A stretch of DNA of 50,732 bases from the NCBI GenBank assembly GCA_019239425.1, contig JAFAZX010000074.1, positions 1 through 50,732 of the forward strand, written 5' to 3'. This DNA is from Acidobacteriota bacterium. Its GTDB lineage: Bacteria > Acidobacteriota > Blastocatellia > Pyrinomonadales > Pyrinomonadaceae. The notes beneath the pieces are model-generated. The model was not told where the DNA came from. It saw only the letters and a list, made by a program, of their open reading frames with translations, and ran no database searches. Positions within the stretch are counted from its first letter, which is position 1. Each line of letters opens with the position of its first letter. Both the position numbers and the translations under genes were made by a program. This document shows, piece by piece, positions 1 through 6,755 of the stretch.

Positions 1-268
1 CGTAGAGGATCAGTCGGCGCAGGAACATCAGCACCAGGATCAGGATCACCGGCGAGATGTCGACGCCACCGAAATTCGGCAGGAACGAACGGATCGGCCG
101 CAACGCCGGCTCGGTCACCCGGTAGAGGAAATCGCCGATCACCGCGACCGCGCGGTTGTAGCGGTTGACCACGCCGAAGGCGAGCAGCCAGCTCAGCACC
201 GCCTGCGCGATCAGAAGCCAAATGTAGATCGTGATGATCGTGTTGATCAGCCACAGAATGGCGCGCAT
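1..268 (-). CDS. YggT family membrane protein, 3' end cut off by window edge
   Basis: Reading the minus strand from ATG at 268 gives an open frame with no stop to the window edge. It begins MRAILWLINTIITIYIWLLI and continues through the family signature around RVTEPALRPIRSFLP and GGVDISPVILIL. YggT proteins are small inner-membrane proteins with two hydrophobic segments around a conserved TEP-LRPIR loop; their exact role is unsettled (linked to osmotic or cell-envelope functions). About 89 residues are visible, nearly a full family length. The sequence is of the type seen in Rhizobiales, and its codon use is unlike the extreme GC-rich style seen after 2640. The family assignment is firm; the alphaproteobacterial origin is inferred from remembered family sequences. 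Confidence 0.85.
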   Translation of the reverse strand, partial: MRAILWLINTIITIYIWLLIAQAVLSWLLAFGVVNRYNRAVAVIGDFLYRVTEPALRPIRSFLPNFGGVDISPVILILVLMFLRRLILY

Positions 269-409
269 CGAGCGATATCCGAGCAACGGTTGTGCGGACG
301 GTAGCCGCGCGCCGGCCGATCCGCAAGCATGGGAGGCCGCCGCGCCGGGACCAGTTTCGCCAAGGTTTCTGCCAGCAAAGCAAACGCTTGCGCGGCAAAG
401 GGGGCGCGC

Positions 410-438
410 TTGACAGCCTCGGACCCCTTCCTCATAGT
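410..438 (+). promoter_or_regulatory. sigma-70 type promoter of tRNA-Ala
   Basis: TTGACA at 410-415 and CATAGT at 433-438 are separated by 17 bases. The tRNA begins at 484, leaving a leader of about 40 nt. The perfect -35 box with a weaker -10 fits a housekeeping promoter. No other gene lies between it and the tRNA. Confidence 0.6.
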
Positions 439-483
439 CGCGGCCCGCTCGGCGGCCAGCCGGGCGACGAATACGGGCGAATC

Positions 484-556
484 GGGGCTGTAGCTCAGCT
501 GGGAGAGCGCGGCGTTCGCAATGCCGAGGTCAGGGGTTCGATCCCCCTCTGCTCCA
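484..556 (+). tRNA. tRNA-Ala (anticodon CGC)
   Basis: A 73-nt cloverleaf can be folded by eye: acceptor GGGGCTG, D stem GCTC/GAGC, anticodon stem CGGCG/TGCCG around loop TTCGCAA (anticodon CGC, reading GCG), T stem AGGGG/CCCCT around TTCGATC, and discriminator A at 556. The G3:U70 pair, the identity element of alanine tRNA, is present. CCA is not encoded. Oddly, position 6 (T489) faces T at position 67, a mismatch in the acceptor stem. The usual partner strand would be CAGCTCC, but here it is CTGCTCC, so the last few bases may come from a different source (see findings). Confidence 0.9.
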
Positions 557-562
557 TAAATA

Positions 563-594
563 GACAGCCGCTTCCGGGCGGCTGTCCATTTTTT
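563..594 (+). terminator. Rho-independent terminator after tRNA-Ala
   Basis: A 9-bp perfect stem (GACAGCCGC 563-571 with GCGGCTGTC 578-586) around a 6-nt loop is followed by CATTTTTT. It lies 7 bases after the tRNA end. Confidence 0.8.
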
Positions 595-606
595 ACGGAC
601 AGTGTC

Positions 607-620
607 GGCAGTATACTGCC
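607..620. promoter_or_regulatory. 14-bp perfect palindrome over a TATACT box, possible operator
   Basis: GGCAGTATACTGCC is a perfect 14-bp palindrome ending 4 bases before the start codon of the HNH gene. The central TATACT (612-617) could serve as a -10 box, which would start the transcript at or very near the ATG. A protein bound here would block that promoter. Function is inferred only from position and symmetry. Confidence 0.4.
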
Positions 621-624
621 GCCC

Positions 625-1071
625 ATGTCGAGGCCGAAGAACCCGAGAGCGTGCCGCATCTGCCCGCAGCCCGTTAAAGACTACTCCGCCGTCTATTGCA
701 GTAACGCCTGTCAGCTACAGGCCCAATACGCAACATACATCGAGCGTTGGAAGGCGGGCGTAGAGACGGGCGTCACCGGGGCGGCAGGCCTTTCAAGACA
801 CATCCGCCGCTATATGATTGAGCAGCACGGGGAGCGTTGCCAGCGGTGCGGCTGGCAGGAGCGTCATCCCTTAACCAGGAAAGTACCCCTGACCATCGAC
901 CACATCGACGGGAACTGCCTGAACAACTCCGAGGCAAACCTCCGCCTGCTCTGCCCGAACTGCCACTCCCTCACGCCGAACTACGGTAATCTCAACAGAG
1001 GTCAGAGCCAGCGCTACCAACGCCGCGCCGAGGCCACCATGCGAAGGGTCTTAGGCCGCACCTCTGATTAA
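625..1071 (+). CDS. HNH endonuclease with N-terminal zinc ribbon
   Basis: The 148-residue product begins MSRPKNPRACRICPQPVKD. An N-terminal Cys cluster (CRIC then YCSNAC) suggests a zinc ribbon. The C-terminal half carries RCQRCG followed by the HNH core TIDHIDGNCLNN and RLLCPNCHS, with paired Cys for a structural zinc. HNH proteins of this small phage-like type nick or cut DNA and are common as free-standing homing endonucleases or phage genes. The open frame continues upstream through the tRNA, but ATG 625 is the sensible start because it follows the tRNA terminator. It sits between two tRNA-3'-end-like sequences (518-556 and 1089-1130), suggesting it is cargo of a small mobile insertion. 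No integrase is visible. Confidence 0.8.
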   Translation: MSRPKNPRACRICPQPVKDYSAVYCSNACQLQAQYATYIERWKAGVETGVTGAAGLSRHIRRYMIEQHGERCQRCGWQERHPLTRKVPLTIDHIDGNCLNNSEANLRLLCPNCHSLTPNYGNLNRGQSQRYQRRAEATMRRVLGRTSD

Positions 1072-1088
1072 TGAAGACGGCACACTCT

Positions 1089-1130
1089 GCATTGCGGAGG
1101 GCAAGGGATTCGACTCCTTCTGCTCCACCA
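1089..1130 (+). pseudogene. tRNA 3'-half-like remnant ending in CCA
   Basis: These 42 bases align with the 3' half of the tRNA-Ala at 518-556, sharing roughly 30 positions, including GGAGG/CGAGG, TTCGA and a final TCTGCTCCA, and here followed by an encoded CCA. No D arm or acceptor 5' strand precedes it, and the T arm does not form the standard 5-bp stem and 7-nt loop. It may be a decayed tRNA end or an attachment-site copy left by an element inserted at a tRNA. Confidence 0.5.
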
Positions 1131-1138
1131 AAAGATTC

Positions 1139-1174
1139 AACGAAAAGAGCCGCAGCAACGCGGCTCTTTTCGTT
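1139..1174. terminator. 15-bp perfect hairpin, probable terminator
   Basis: AACGAAAAGAGCCGC (1139-1153) pairs perfectly with GCGGCTCTTTTCGTT (1160-1174) around a 6-nt loop. It begins 9 bases after the tRNA-like CCA. The T-rich 3' arm gives terminator character on both strands, so it may also serve opposite-strand transcripts. Confidence 0.6.
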
Positions 1175-1260
1175 TGAGGACACTCTACAGAAGATATTAC
1201 CCAAGACCAGTTCTAAGTTTGGAGAGGGGCAGCTATCAGGCCCGCCCCTCTCTCACTTTG

Positions 1261-2076
1261 TTAGCGCACAGTAAGAACTATGTCGGCGTTTATGGCCTTA
1301 GCAGTGAAGACTGAGAATTTATTGCTGAAGACTAAGAAGTAATTGCCGGGGCCAAGCTGCGTACGAATCTCCCCAACCGTAACGCGCCCGGAGTTGTAAT
1401 AGGTAGACACGCTATGGCCGTTAGCGAAGTTCTCAAACTGGATGTTGTCGAGGATATAAACCTCTATGTCGTTGCCTCCGCCGCCCGCTGCCCTGAAGCC
1501 GCCCGAGACGGTTCCAGTAGTGCTGGGGTTGACGTAGAAGGGGAAGTATTGGTAGGCGCCAGCCCGTATCGCGTAGCCCCCACGCGCCAGCACTACGCTG
1601 GTCGGCCGCTCGTAAGCCGGCGGCTCCTGTCTGGGTCGTTCAATCGCACCGTAAGTTGGGGGCGAGTAGTCGGGCGGCGATATGGGCCTAAGCCTTGCTG
1701 TTAAATTATCCACTGAGGTAAGAATCCAGTCGCCCGCGACTCGCTCATAATTTAATCGAAGCTTCCCGGCAAGTTGCGTGTTCGCATCGTTCGTGATGAT
1801 GTCGATAACTAGGGTTGCCGTGTCGCCCGCTGGCTTGGTCTGCAAAACTCTTATGGTCTTTGGCTCGTCAGCAGCAAATGTCCACGTATCACTTGGTCGC
1901 CCGTCATAAAGCGGCACGTTTCGAACACCCAATCCCACAAGGTCGTTGCTAATCTTTTCAGGTGAAATGTACGGGCGCTGCCTAACCGGCTGGCGCGTTC
2001 GGCGGCGCTGCGCCTCGGCGCCTGTAGCTATTAACAGAATAAGAAGACAGAAGCTTATAGCGAACGTGCGGCGCAT
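1261..2076 (-). CDS. Secreted protein of unknown function
   Basis: The 271-residue product starts with a clear signal peptide (MRRTFAISFCLLILLIATGAEA, cleavage near residue 22), then a basic QRRRTRQP stretch. The middle region is a mixed domain, followed by a Pro-rich linker near residues 133-157. The C-terminal part (about 165-271) is beta-rich, with NDIEVYILD and GNYFLVFSN, faintly resembling GOLD/emp24-like beta-sandwiches; this is only an impression. AAAGGAG lies about 6 bases before the ATG, and this Shine-Dalgarno sequence can pair with CTCCT just upstream (stem of 5, loop of 6). GC content is clearly lower than in genes after 2640, so the gene belongs to the compositionally distinct left patch. 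Confidence 0.7.
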   Translation of the reverse strand: MRRTFAISFCLLILLIATGAEAQRRRTRQPVRQRPYISPEKISNDLVGLGVRNVPLYDGRPSDTWTFAADEPKTIRVLQTKPAGDTATLVIDIITNDANTQLAGKLRLNYERVAGDWILTSVDNLTARLRPISPPDYSPPTYGAIERPRQEPPAYERPTSVVLARGGYAIRAGAYQYFPFYVNPSTTGTVSGGFRAAGGGGNDIEVYILDNIQFENFANGHSVSTYYNSGRVTVGEIRTQLGPGNYFLVFSNKFSVFTAKAINADIVLTVR

Positions 2077-2272
2077 TGTGAACTCCTTTCAGGAGGAGAA
2101 TGAGGGTAAGAGTTATTCCACGCACAAAGGCGTGGCCGGCTTCGATTGCGCGGCTACTTCTATTCTAATTTAGTAGCAGAGTCAATAGGGTTAATACTTC
2201 TATTACCTTTAGTCGCGAGTCTTTAAAACCCTCCTAGCTAAAGGTGCGGCTGGAACTTTTTGGGGAGGGCTT

Positions 2273-2290
2273 ATGTCTATTGGGGCATGA
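2273..2290 (+). other. Five-codon leader ORF overlapping next start (ATGA)
   Basis: ATG at 2273 is preceded by GGGGAGGG at a workable distance and reads MSIGA then TGA at 2288-2290. The next ORF's ATG at 2287 overlaps that stop as ATGA. The arrangement would allow translational coupling. It may be chance. Confidence 0.25.
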
Positions 2291-2571
2291 GCCGCAACGG
2301 TGTGCAGGTTATCGTCGCCGCGCTGACGTTCAGCGTCAGTTTTTTGATGGCGGGGGAGTTGGAAGGTTTCGTCGAGGCGCTGCCGCTGGCGTTGTGTGTC
2401 TTCGTGTTGACTAAGGGCCTGCCTGATTTCAGGTTGAGCGGATTCGACTCTCACAAGCTGAAGGTAGCCGTGGTCACGCTGCTGCTCTGGATTCCGATTC
2501 TCCTGTTCTACCTGCCACTCTTGATTCCGCAGAACGACAGTCTCGGCCACTGCACTCCTGATTTGCCTTGA
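2287..2571 (+). CDS. Small two-segment membrane protein, unknown
   Basis: The 94-residue product begins MSRNGVQVIVAALTFSVSFL. It has hydrophobic stretches at about residues 6-24, 31-45 and 66-84, separated by a short charged loop (FRLSGFDSHKLK), which suggests a small integral membrane protein. No family is recognised. An in-frame TTG at 2260 has no ribosome-binding site; ATG 2287 overlaps the mini-ORF stop. A clear terminator follows at 2600-2629, supporting a real transcription unit. The opposite-strand ORF here has the biased composition of a shadow frame. Confidence 0.5.
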   Translation: MSRNGVQVIVAALTFSVSFLMAGELEGFVEALPLALCVFVLTKGLPDFRLSGFDSHKLKVAVVTLLLWIPILLFYLPLLIPQNDSLGHCTPDLP

Positions 2572-2599
2572 GACGTTGAAGGGTTCGGTTAAAGCAGAG

Positions 2600-2629
2600 C
2601 GGCGGGGTGACTCCCGCCGTTTTTCTTTT
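2600..2629 (+). terminator. Rho-independent terminator
   Basis: CGGCGGG (2600-2606) and CCCGCCG (2613-2619) form a 7-bp GC stem with a 6-nt loop, followed by TTTTTCTTTT. It ends the small membrane-protein unit, 57 bases before the carboxylesterase gene. Confidence 0.8.
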
Positions 2630-2685
2630 GCTGTTAACATACGGCCGAGTCCTGCCCAGCTTATTCATTCTAAGGAGCGGAGAAA

Positions 2686-4308
2686 ATGAAGTCAGCCATC
2701 AGGGTTCTTCTCTTCGGCGGCCTCGTCCTGTCGAGCGGCCTGCTGCCGGCGCGTGCCGCCACGCCCGACCGCGTGAAGACTTCGACGGGTGTGGTCGAAG
2801 GGCCGGGGCGGCAGGCGTCGGGCGTGCGCGCCTTCAAAGGGATTCCGTACGCGGCGCCGCCGGTGGGGGAGTTGCGCTGGAGGCCGCCGCAGGCTTCGAA
2901 GAGTTGGGAGGGCGTGCGGCACGCCGAGAAGTTCGGGCCGCGCTGCATGCAGCACCCCGTGTTCGGCGACATGAACTTCCGCTCGGACGGGATGAGCGAG
3001 GACTGCCTCTACCTGAACGTCTGGACGCCCGCGAAGTCTGAGAAGGATAAGCTCCCGGTGCTGGTCTACTTCTACGGCGGCGGCTTCATCGCGGGCGACG
3101 GGTCGGAGCCGCGTTACGACGGCGAGGCCCTGGCGCGGCGCGGCATCGTCACCGTGACGCTCAACTACCGGCTCGGGCTCTTCGGCTTCTTCGCGCACCC
3201 GGAGCTTTCGAAGGAGTCAACGCAGCACGCCTCCGGCAACTACGGGCTGCTCGACCAGGCGGCGGCTTTGCGCTGGGTGCATGAGAACATCGCGGCCTTC
3301 GGGGGCGACCCCAGGCGCATTACCGTCGCGGGCGAGTCGGCCGGCTCCGCCTCCGTCAGCGCGCAGATGGCCTCGCCGCTCTCGAGGGATTTCATCGCCG
3401 GGGCCATCGGCGAGAGCGGCTCCGTGCTCTCGACCATGCGCGCCGTCCCGCTCGCGCAGGCCGAGGAGGTGGGCGCGAAGTTCGCGACAGAGATCGGCGC
3501 CTCGTCACTCGCCGCGCTGCGCGCGCTCCCGACCGAGAAGCTGATGGAGGCCACGGGCAAACAGCCCTTCCGCTTCCCCATCGCCGTCGACGGCTACTTC
3601 TTCAACGAGCCGCCGCACGAGACCTACGCCGCCGGCCGGCAGGCGCACGTGCCTCTGCTCGTCGGCTGGAACTCCGAAGAGATGACCTGGCGCGCACTGC
3701 TCGGCGGCAACGAGCCGACGCCCGAGAACTTCGAGAAGGTCGTGCGCGGGCTCTACGGCGCGCGCGCCGAAGAGGCTCTGAAGCTCTACGCCGCGAAGAC
3801 CGGCGAAGAGGTTGTGGACGCGGCGACCGACCTGGCGGGCGACCGCTTCATCGGCTACAGCACCTGGAAGTGGTTCGACCTGCACGCGCAGACGGGCGGC
3901 CGCAACGTCTACCGGTACTTCTACGCGCGCCCGCGCCCGCCGATGACGCCCGAGATGGGCGACGCGCGGCCGGGACTGGCGGGCGGCGTCGTGCGCGGTC
4001 AGAACTCGAACGCGATGGCGGTGCCGCCCGCGCGCGGCGCGGTGCACTCGGCCGAGATCGAGTACGCCTTGGGCAACCTCTCGACGAACAAGGTCTACGC
4101 GTGGACGCCGGACGACTACAAGGTCTCGGAGCAGATGCAGAGCTACTTCGCCAACTTCATCAAGAAGGGCGACCCGAACGGCGCGGGACTTCCCGCTTGG
4201 CCCGCGGTCACGAAGGGCGGCGCCGTCCGGGTCATGCGCCTCGACGTGGACTCGCGCGTCGAAGACGACAAGCACCGGGCACGCTACCTCTTCCTCGACC
4301 AGTTCTGA
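2686..4308 (+). CDS. Secreted type-B carboxylesterase
   Basis: This 540-residue alpha/beta hydrolase has a signal peptide ending near PARAA (residue 25). Type-B carboxylesterase motifs are present: FKGIPYAAPPVGELRW near residue 50, EDCLYLNVW near 105, the oxyanion loop YFYGGGF near 128, and the nucleophile elbow GESAGS with Ser218. WNSEE (about 329-333) carries the candidate acid and VHSAEIEY (about 452) the catalytic His. The length is normal for the family. It hydrolyses carboxylic esters outside the cytoplasm; the natural substrate cannot be told. AAGGAGCGGAGAAA before the ATG gives a good ribosome-binding site. It is followed after 80 bases by a methyltransferase on the same strand. Confidence 0.93.
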   Translation: MKSAIRVLLFGGLVLSSGLLPARAATPDRVKTSTGVVEGPGRQASGVRAFKGIPYAAPPVGELRWRPPQASKSWEGVRHAEKFGPRCMQHPVFGDMNFRSDGMSEDCLYLNVWTPAKSEKDKLPVLVYFYGGGFIAGDGSEPRYDGEALARRGIVTVTLNYRLGLFGFFAHPELSKESTQHASGNYGLLDQAAALRWVHENIAAFGGDPRRITVAGESAGSASVSAQMASPLSRDFIAGAIGESGSVLSTMRAVPLAQAEEVGAKFATEIGASSLAALRALPTEKLMEATGKQPFRFPIAVDGYFFNEPPHETYAAGRQAHVPLLVGWNSEEMTWRALLGGNEPTPENFEKVVRGLYGARAEEALKLYAAKTGEEVVDAATDLAGDRFIGYSTWKWFDLHAQTGGRNVYRYFYARPRPPMTPEMGDARPGLAGGVVRGQNSNAMAVPPARGAVHSAEIEYALGNLSTNKVYAWTPDDYKVSEQMQSYFANFIKKGDPNGAGLPAWPAVTKGGAVRVMRLDVDSRVEDDKHRARYLFLDQF

Positions 4309-4388
4309 GCGCGTCCGAAATTTTTCCCGCGCCGCGTGATCCCGTGCGCCCCGCCCCTTCCGCGTTAGGGGTTGAAGGGGGTGTTGGG

Positions 4389-5402
4389 ATGAGTACAACG
4401 GTCACGCCGGATTACATCATGCAGTTGGGGCTCGGGTTCTGGGCTTCGAAGACTCTGCTGAGCGCGGTGGAGCTCGACCTGTTCACGGAGATGGCGAAGG
4501 GGCCCGCGAAGGCCGAGGCGGTCGTCGAGCGTCTGGGCCTGCACCCGCGCGGCGCGCGCGACTTCCTCGACGCGCTCGTCGCTCTGAAGGTGCTTGGGCG
4601 CGACTCGGAGGGGCGCTACTACAACGCGCCGGAGGCCGCGACCTTCCTCGACCGCTCGAAGCCTTCCTACATGGGCGGGATGCTTGAGATGGCGAACGCG
4701 CGCCTCTACCCTTTCTGGGGTTCCCTGACCGAGGCGCTGCGGACGGGGCGGCCGCAGAACGAGGTCAAGAGCGGCGACGACTTCTTCGGCCAGCTCTACG
4801 CAGACCCCGCGCGGCTCGAAGGCTTCCTGAGCGCGATGTCTGGCTTGAGTCTGGGGGCGGCGCGGACGATGGCGCGGAAGTTCCCGTGGGGTAACTACGA
4901 GACGTTCGTGGACGTGGGCGGCGCGCAGGGCGGGCTGCCCGTGCAGATCGCGCTGGCGCACCCGCACCTCCGGGGCTGGAACTTCGACCTGCCCGCGGTC
5001 GGCCCCGTCTACGAGAAGTACGTGGCGGCGCACGGCCTCTCGGAGCGTCTGAAGTTCTACGCGGGCAACTTCTTCAAAGACCCGATGCCTTCGGCCGACG
5101 TGCTGGTGATGGGGCACATCCTGCACGACTGGGACTTGGGGGAGAAGCGCGCGCTCTTGCGGAAGGCGTACGAGGCGCTCCCCGAGGGCGGCGCGCTCGT
5201 CGTCTACGAGGCGCTCATTGACGACGGCCGGCGCGAGAACGCGACGGGCCTCCTGATGAGCCTCAACATGCTCATCGAGACGCCGGGCGGGTTCGACTAC
5301 ACGGGCGAGGACTGCCAGCGCTGGATGCGCGAGACGGGCTTCCGCGACACCCGCGTCGAATACCTCGCCGGGCCGGACTCGATGGTCGTCGGGATTAAGT
5401 AA
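4389..5402 (+). CDS. SAM-dependent O-methyltransferase (COMT-like)
   Basis: The 337-residue product matches the plant caffeate/acetylserotonin O-methyltransferase class. An N-terminal winged-helix dimerisation region (about 1-100, ELDLFTEMAKGP and RGARDFLDALVALKVL) is followed by a Rossmann domain. That domain has motif I VDVGGAQGG near residue 175, a phosphate/acidic region near NFDLPAVGPVYE, and the catalytic-base segment GHILHDWDLGEKRALL, with His in the expected place. It transfers methyl from S-adenosylmethionine to a hydroxyl of a small, probably aromatic substrate. ATG 4389 follows a G-rich stretch (AAGGGGGTG). The open frame extends upstream into the esterase but only as a shadow. No biosynthetic cluster surrounds it, so the substrate is unknown. 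Confidence 0.88.
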   Translation: MSTTVTPDYIMQLGLGFWASKTLLSAVELDLFTEMAKGPAKAEAVVERLGLHPRGARDFLDALVALKVLGRDSEGRYYNAPEAATFLDRSKPSYMGGMLEMANARLYPFWGSLTEALRTGRPQNEVKSGDDFFGQLYADPARLEGFLSAMSGLSLGAARTMARKFPWGNYETFVDVGGAQGGLPVQIALAHPHLRGWNFDLPAVGPVYEKYVAAHGLSERLKFYAGNFFKDPMPSADVLVMGHILHDWDLGEKRALLRKAYEALPEGGALVVYEALIDDGRRENATGLLMSLNMLIETPGGFDYTGEDCQRWMRETGFRDTRVEYLAGPDSMVVGIK

Positions 5403-5420
5403 GTCTGTGTCGGCAGTAGT

Positions 5421-5511
5421 GGTCAGAACCGCCCGCGGTAGCGGGTGGCCCTTCGTTACACGGCAGTAACGGTTAGCAAAGGGCCACCCGCTACCGCGGG
5501 CGGTTCTGACC
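5421..5511. repeat. 33-bp perfect inverted repeat with 25-nt loop
   Basis: The arms 5421-5453 and 5479-5511 are perfectly complementary (left arm starts GGTCAGAACCGCCCGCGG). The loop 5454-5478 contains GTTACACGGCAGTAAC, itself a small imperfect hairpin. There is no T tract, so it is not a simple terminator. It is likely a REP- or MITE-like intergenic palindrome. Confidence 0.85.
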
Positions 5512-5654
5512 TATCCGAAAAAACGGGCAACCCCTCCCCCGCGCGGGCCATCAATCGCTGCTGAGAGCCTGCCGCCCTCCCGCTTGCAAAGCGCGTCTCT
5601 CTCTGTTTTCATGTGGCTTCGCGGCGGAGCCCGCCGCAATCCCTTGGAGGAATT

Positions 5655-6518
5655 ATGAAAGTTCTCAGACTCGCACGGCCCCTCGCCGCCTTCGCCCTCG
5701 TCTTCGCGCTCGGCGCCGCGGCCCTGGCCGACACCATCCGCATGAAGGACGGCCAGGTCATCCGCGGCCAGATCGTCGCCTTCCGCGACCAGCAGTTCAC
5801 CGTCCTCATCGGCTCTTCGCGCGGCGGCAGCCGCCGCAGCCGCATGACCCTCAACATGGAGGACGTCGAGTCCATCGAGTTCGACGGCGCCGGCGAGTCG
5901 GCCGAAGGCTCGACCATCACCGACACCTACACGCCGCCTTCCGAGTCGGCGCGCACGACGCAGCCCGCGCCCACGCCGACCCCGCGCCGCGAGGAGCCGC
6001 GCCAGAACTCTTCGGGGCAGCGCCCGCCCACGCTCGGCAACGACTCGGGCACATCCCCTAATGGCACTTCTCGCAACACGCCGACCAACACGCCCGCGGC
6101 CAGCCCGACGCCCTCGCGCGGCGGCGACTCGCCCTTCTTCCCCGTCCGCATCCGCGTCCGCGCGGACAACGCGGCCAACGGCTGGACGGACTCGGGCCTG
6201 ATGGTCAGGAAGGGGCAGCGCCTGCGCATCACCGCGACGGGCCGCGTCTCCCTGGGTGAGGGCCGCTTCTCGACGCCGACGGGCCTGCCGCGCGTCGTCG
6301 ACACCGAGAAGCTGATGCGGAACGAGCCGACGGGCGAGCTGATCGCCGTCATCGGCGACGACAACGACGAGTTCATCGCCGTCGGCGCAAACCGCGAGTT
6401 CTACGCGACGCGCGACGGCCGCCTCTTCCTCGGCGTCAACGAGGGCAAGCTCGAAGACAACACCGGCAGCTACGACGCGCTCATCGAGGTCGAGCCCGTT
6501 TCGAGCGGCGGCCGGTAG
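5655..6518 (+). CDS. Secreted protein with LecA/PA-IL-like C-terminal domain
   Basis: Product of 287 residues. A signal peptide (MKVLRLARPLAAFALVFALG) is cleaved near ALADT. Residues about 26-75 (TIRMKDGQVIRGQIVAFRD, FTVLI, DVESIEF) form a small beta-barrel of the Sm/SH3-like kind. A Ser/Thr/Pro/Asn-rich linker (about 85-165) leads to a C-terminal domain with NGWTDSGLMVRKGQRLRITA, IGDDNDEF and LFLGVNEGKLEDNTGSY. This resembles the PA-IL galactophilic lectin fold common in acidobacterial secreted proteins; the calcium/sugar-site residues are only partly checkable by eye. GGAGG lies 6 bases before ATG 5655; an upstream in-frame start at 5613 lacks one. It probably binds carbohydrate at the cell surface (inference). 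Confidence 0.75.
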   Translation: MKVLRLARPLAAFALVFALGAAALADTIRMKDGQVIRGQIVAFRDQQFTVLIGSSRGGSRRSRMTLNMEDVESIEFDGAGESAEGSTITDTYTPPSESARTTQPAPTPTPRREEPRQNSSGQRPPTLGNDSGTSPNGTSRNTPTNTPAASPTPSRGGDSPFFPVRIRVRADNAANGWTDSGLMVRKGQRLRITATGRVSLGEGRFSTPTGLPRVVDTEKLMRNEPTGELIAVIGDDNDEFIAVGANREFYATRDGRLFLGVNEGKLEDNTGSYDALIEVEPVSSGGR

Positions 6519-6530
6519 TTCACAATTTTC

Positions 6531-6598
6531 ACCACAGAGACACAGAGGCACAGCCTGAAGTCCATAACTTCAAAGCTGTGCCTCTGTGTCTCTGTGGT
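6531..6598. repeat. Octamer-repeat hairpin (NCACAGAG family), copy 1
   Basis: A 24-bp perfect inverted repeat: the left arm 6531-6554 is built from 8-bp units (CCACAGAG, ACACAGAG, GCACAG) and the right arm is 6575-6598. Further copies lie at 21042-21112, 32966-33032 and 40083-40158. Confidence 0.85.
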
Positions 6599-6665
6599 TA
6601 ATTCCCTTCCAAGAGAAACCATTTCCCCGCCCGGTTCATCCAAAAGCCTCTGACCTTTGTTCTAT

Positions 6666-6695
6666 TTGACCGTGCCCGCGGGCGCGCCTTATAGT
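6666..6695 (+). promoter_or_regulatory. Promoter for the VWA gene
   Basis: TTGACC at 6666-6671 and TATAGT at 6690-6695 are 18 bases apart, about 60 bases before the start codon at 6756. The same TTCTATTTGACCG context recurs at about 32333-32345 before the thioredoxin-fold gene. Confidence 0.55.
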
Positions 6696-6755
6696 TTGGG
6701 CGAACCCTTTTCCGAGGACTCGCCCGGCCCTTCAATCCGAGAGGTTTTACGGAGT

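Noticed and set aside
292..624. N-terminal extension of the HNH frame reading through the tRNA
   Set aside because: It would translate the tRNA gene and its terminator; ATG 625 begins the conserved Cys-rich region.
1089..1130. 3' end of a tmRNA
   Set aside because: No tmRNA 5' part, tag reading frame or acceptor 5' strand is found upstream; the T arm is irregular.
557..1130. Group I intron with homing endonuclease inside a tRNA
   Set aside because: The 5' tRNA is complete by itself, and no intron core pairings are seen.
2209..2640. 143-codon minus-strand ORF opposite the small membrane protein
   Set aside because: Gln/Arg-rich shadow typical of the strand opposite a hydrophobic coding sequence.
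5421..5511. Rho-independent terminator
   Set aside because: The palindrome is far longer than a terminator and lacks a T tract.
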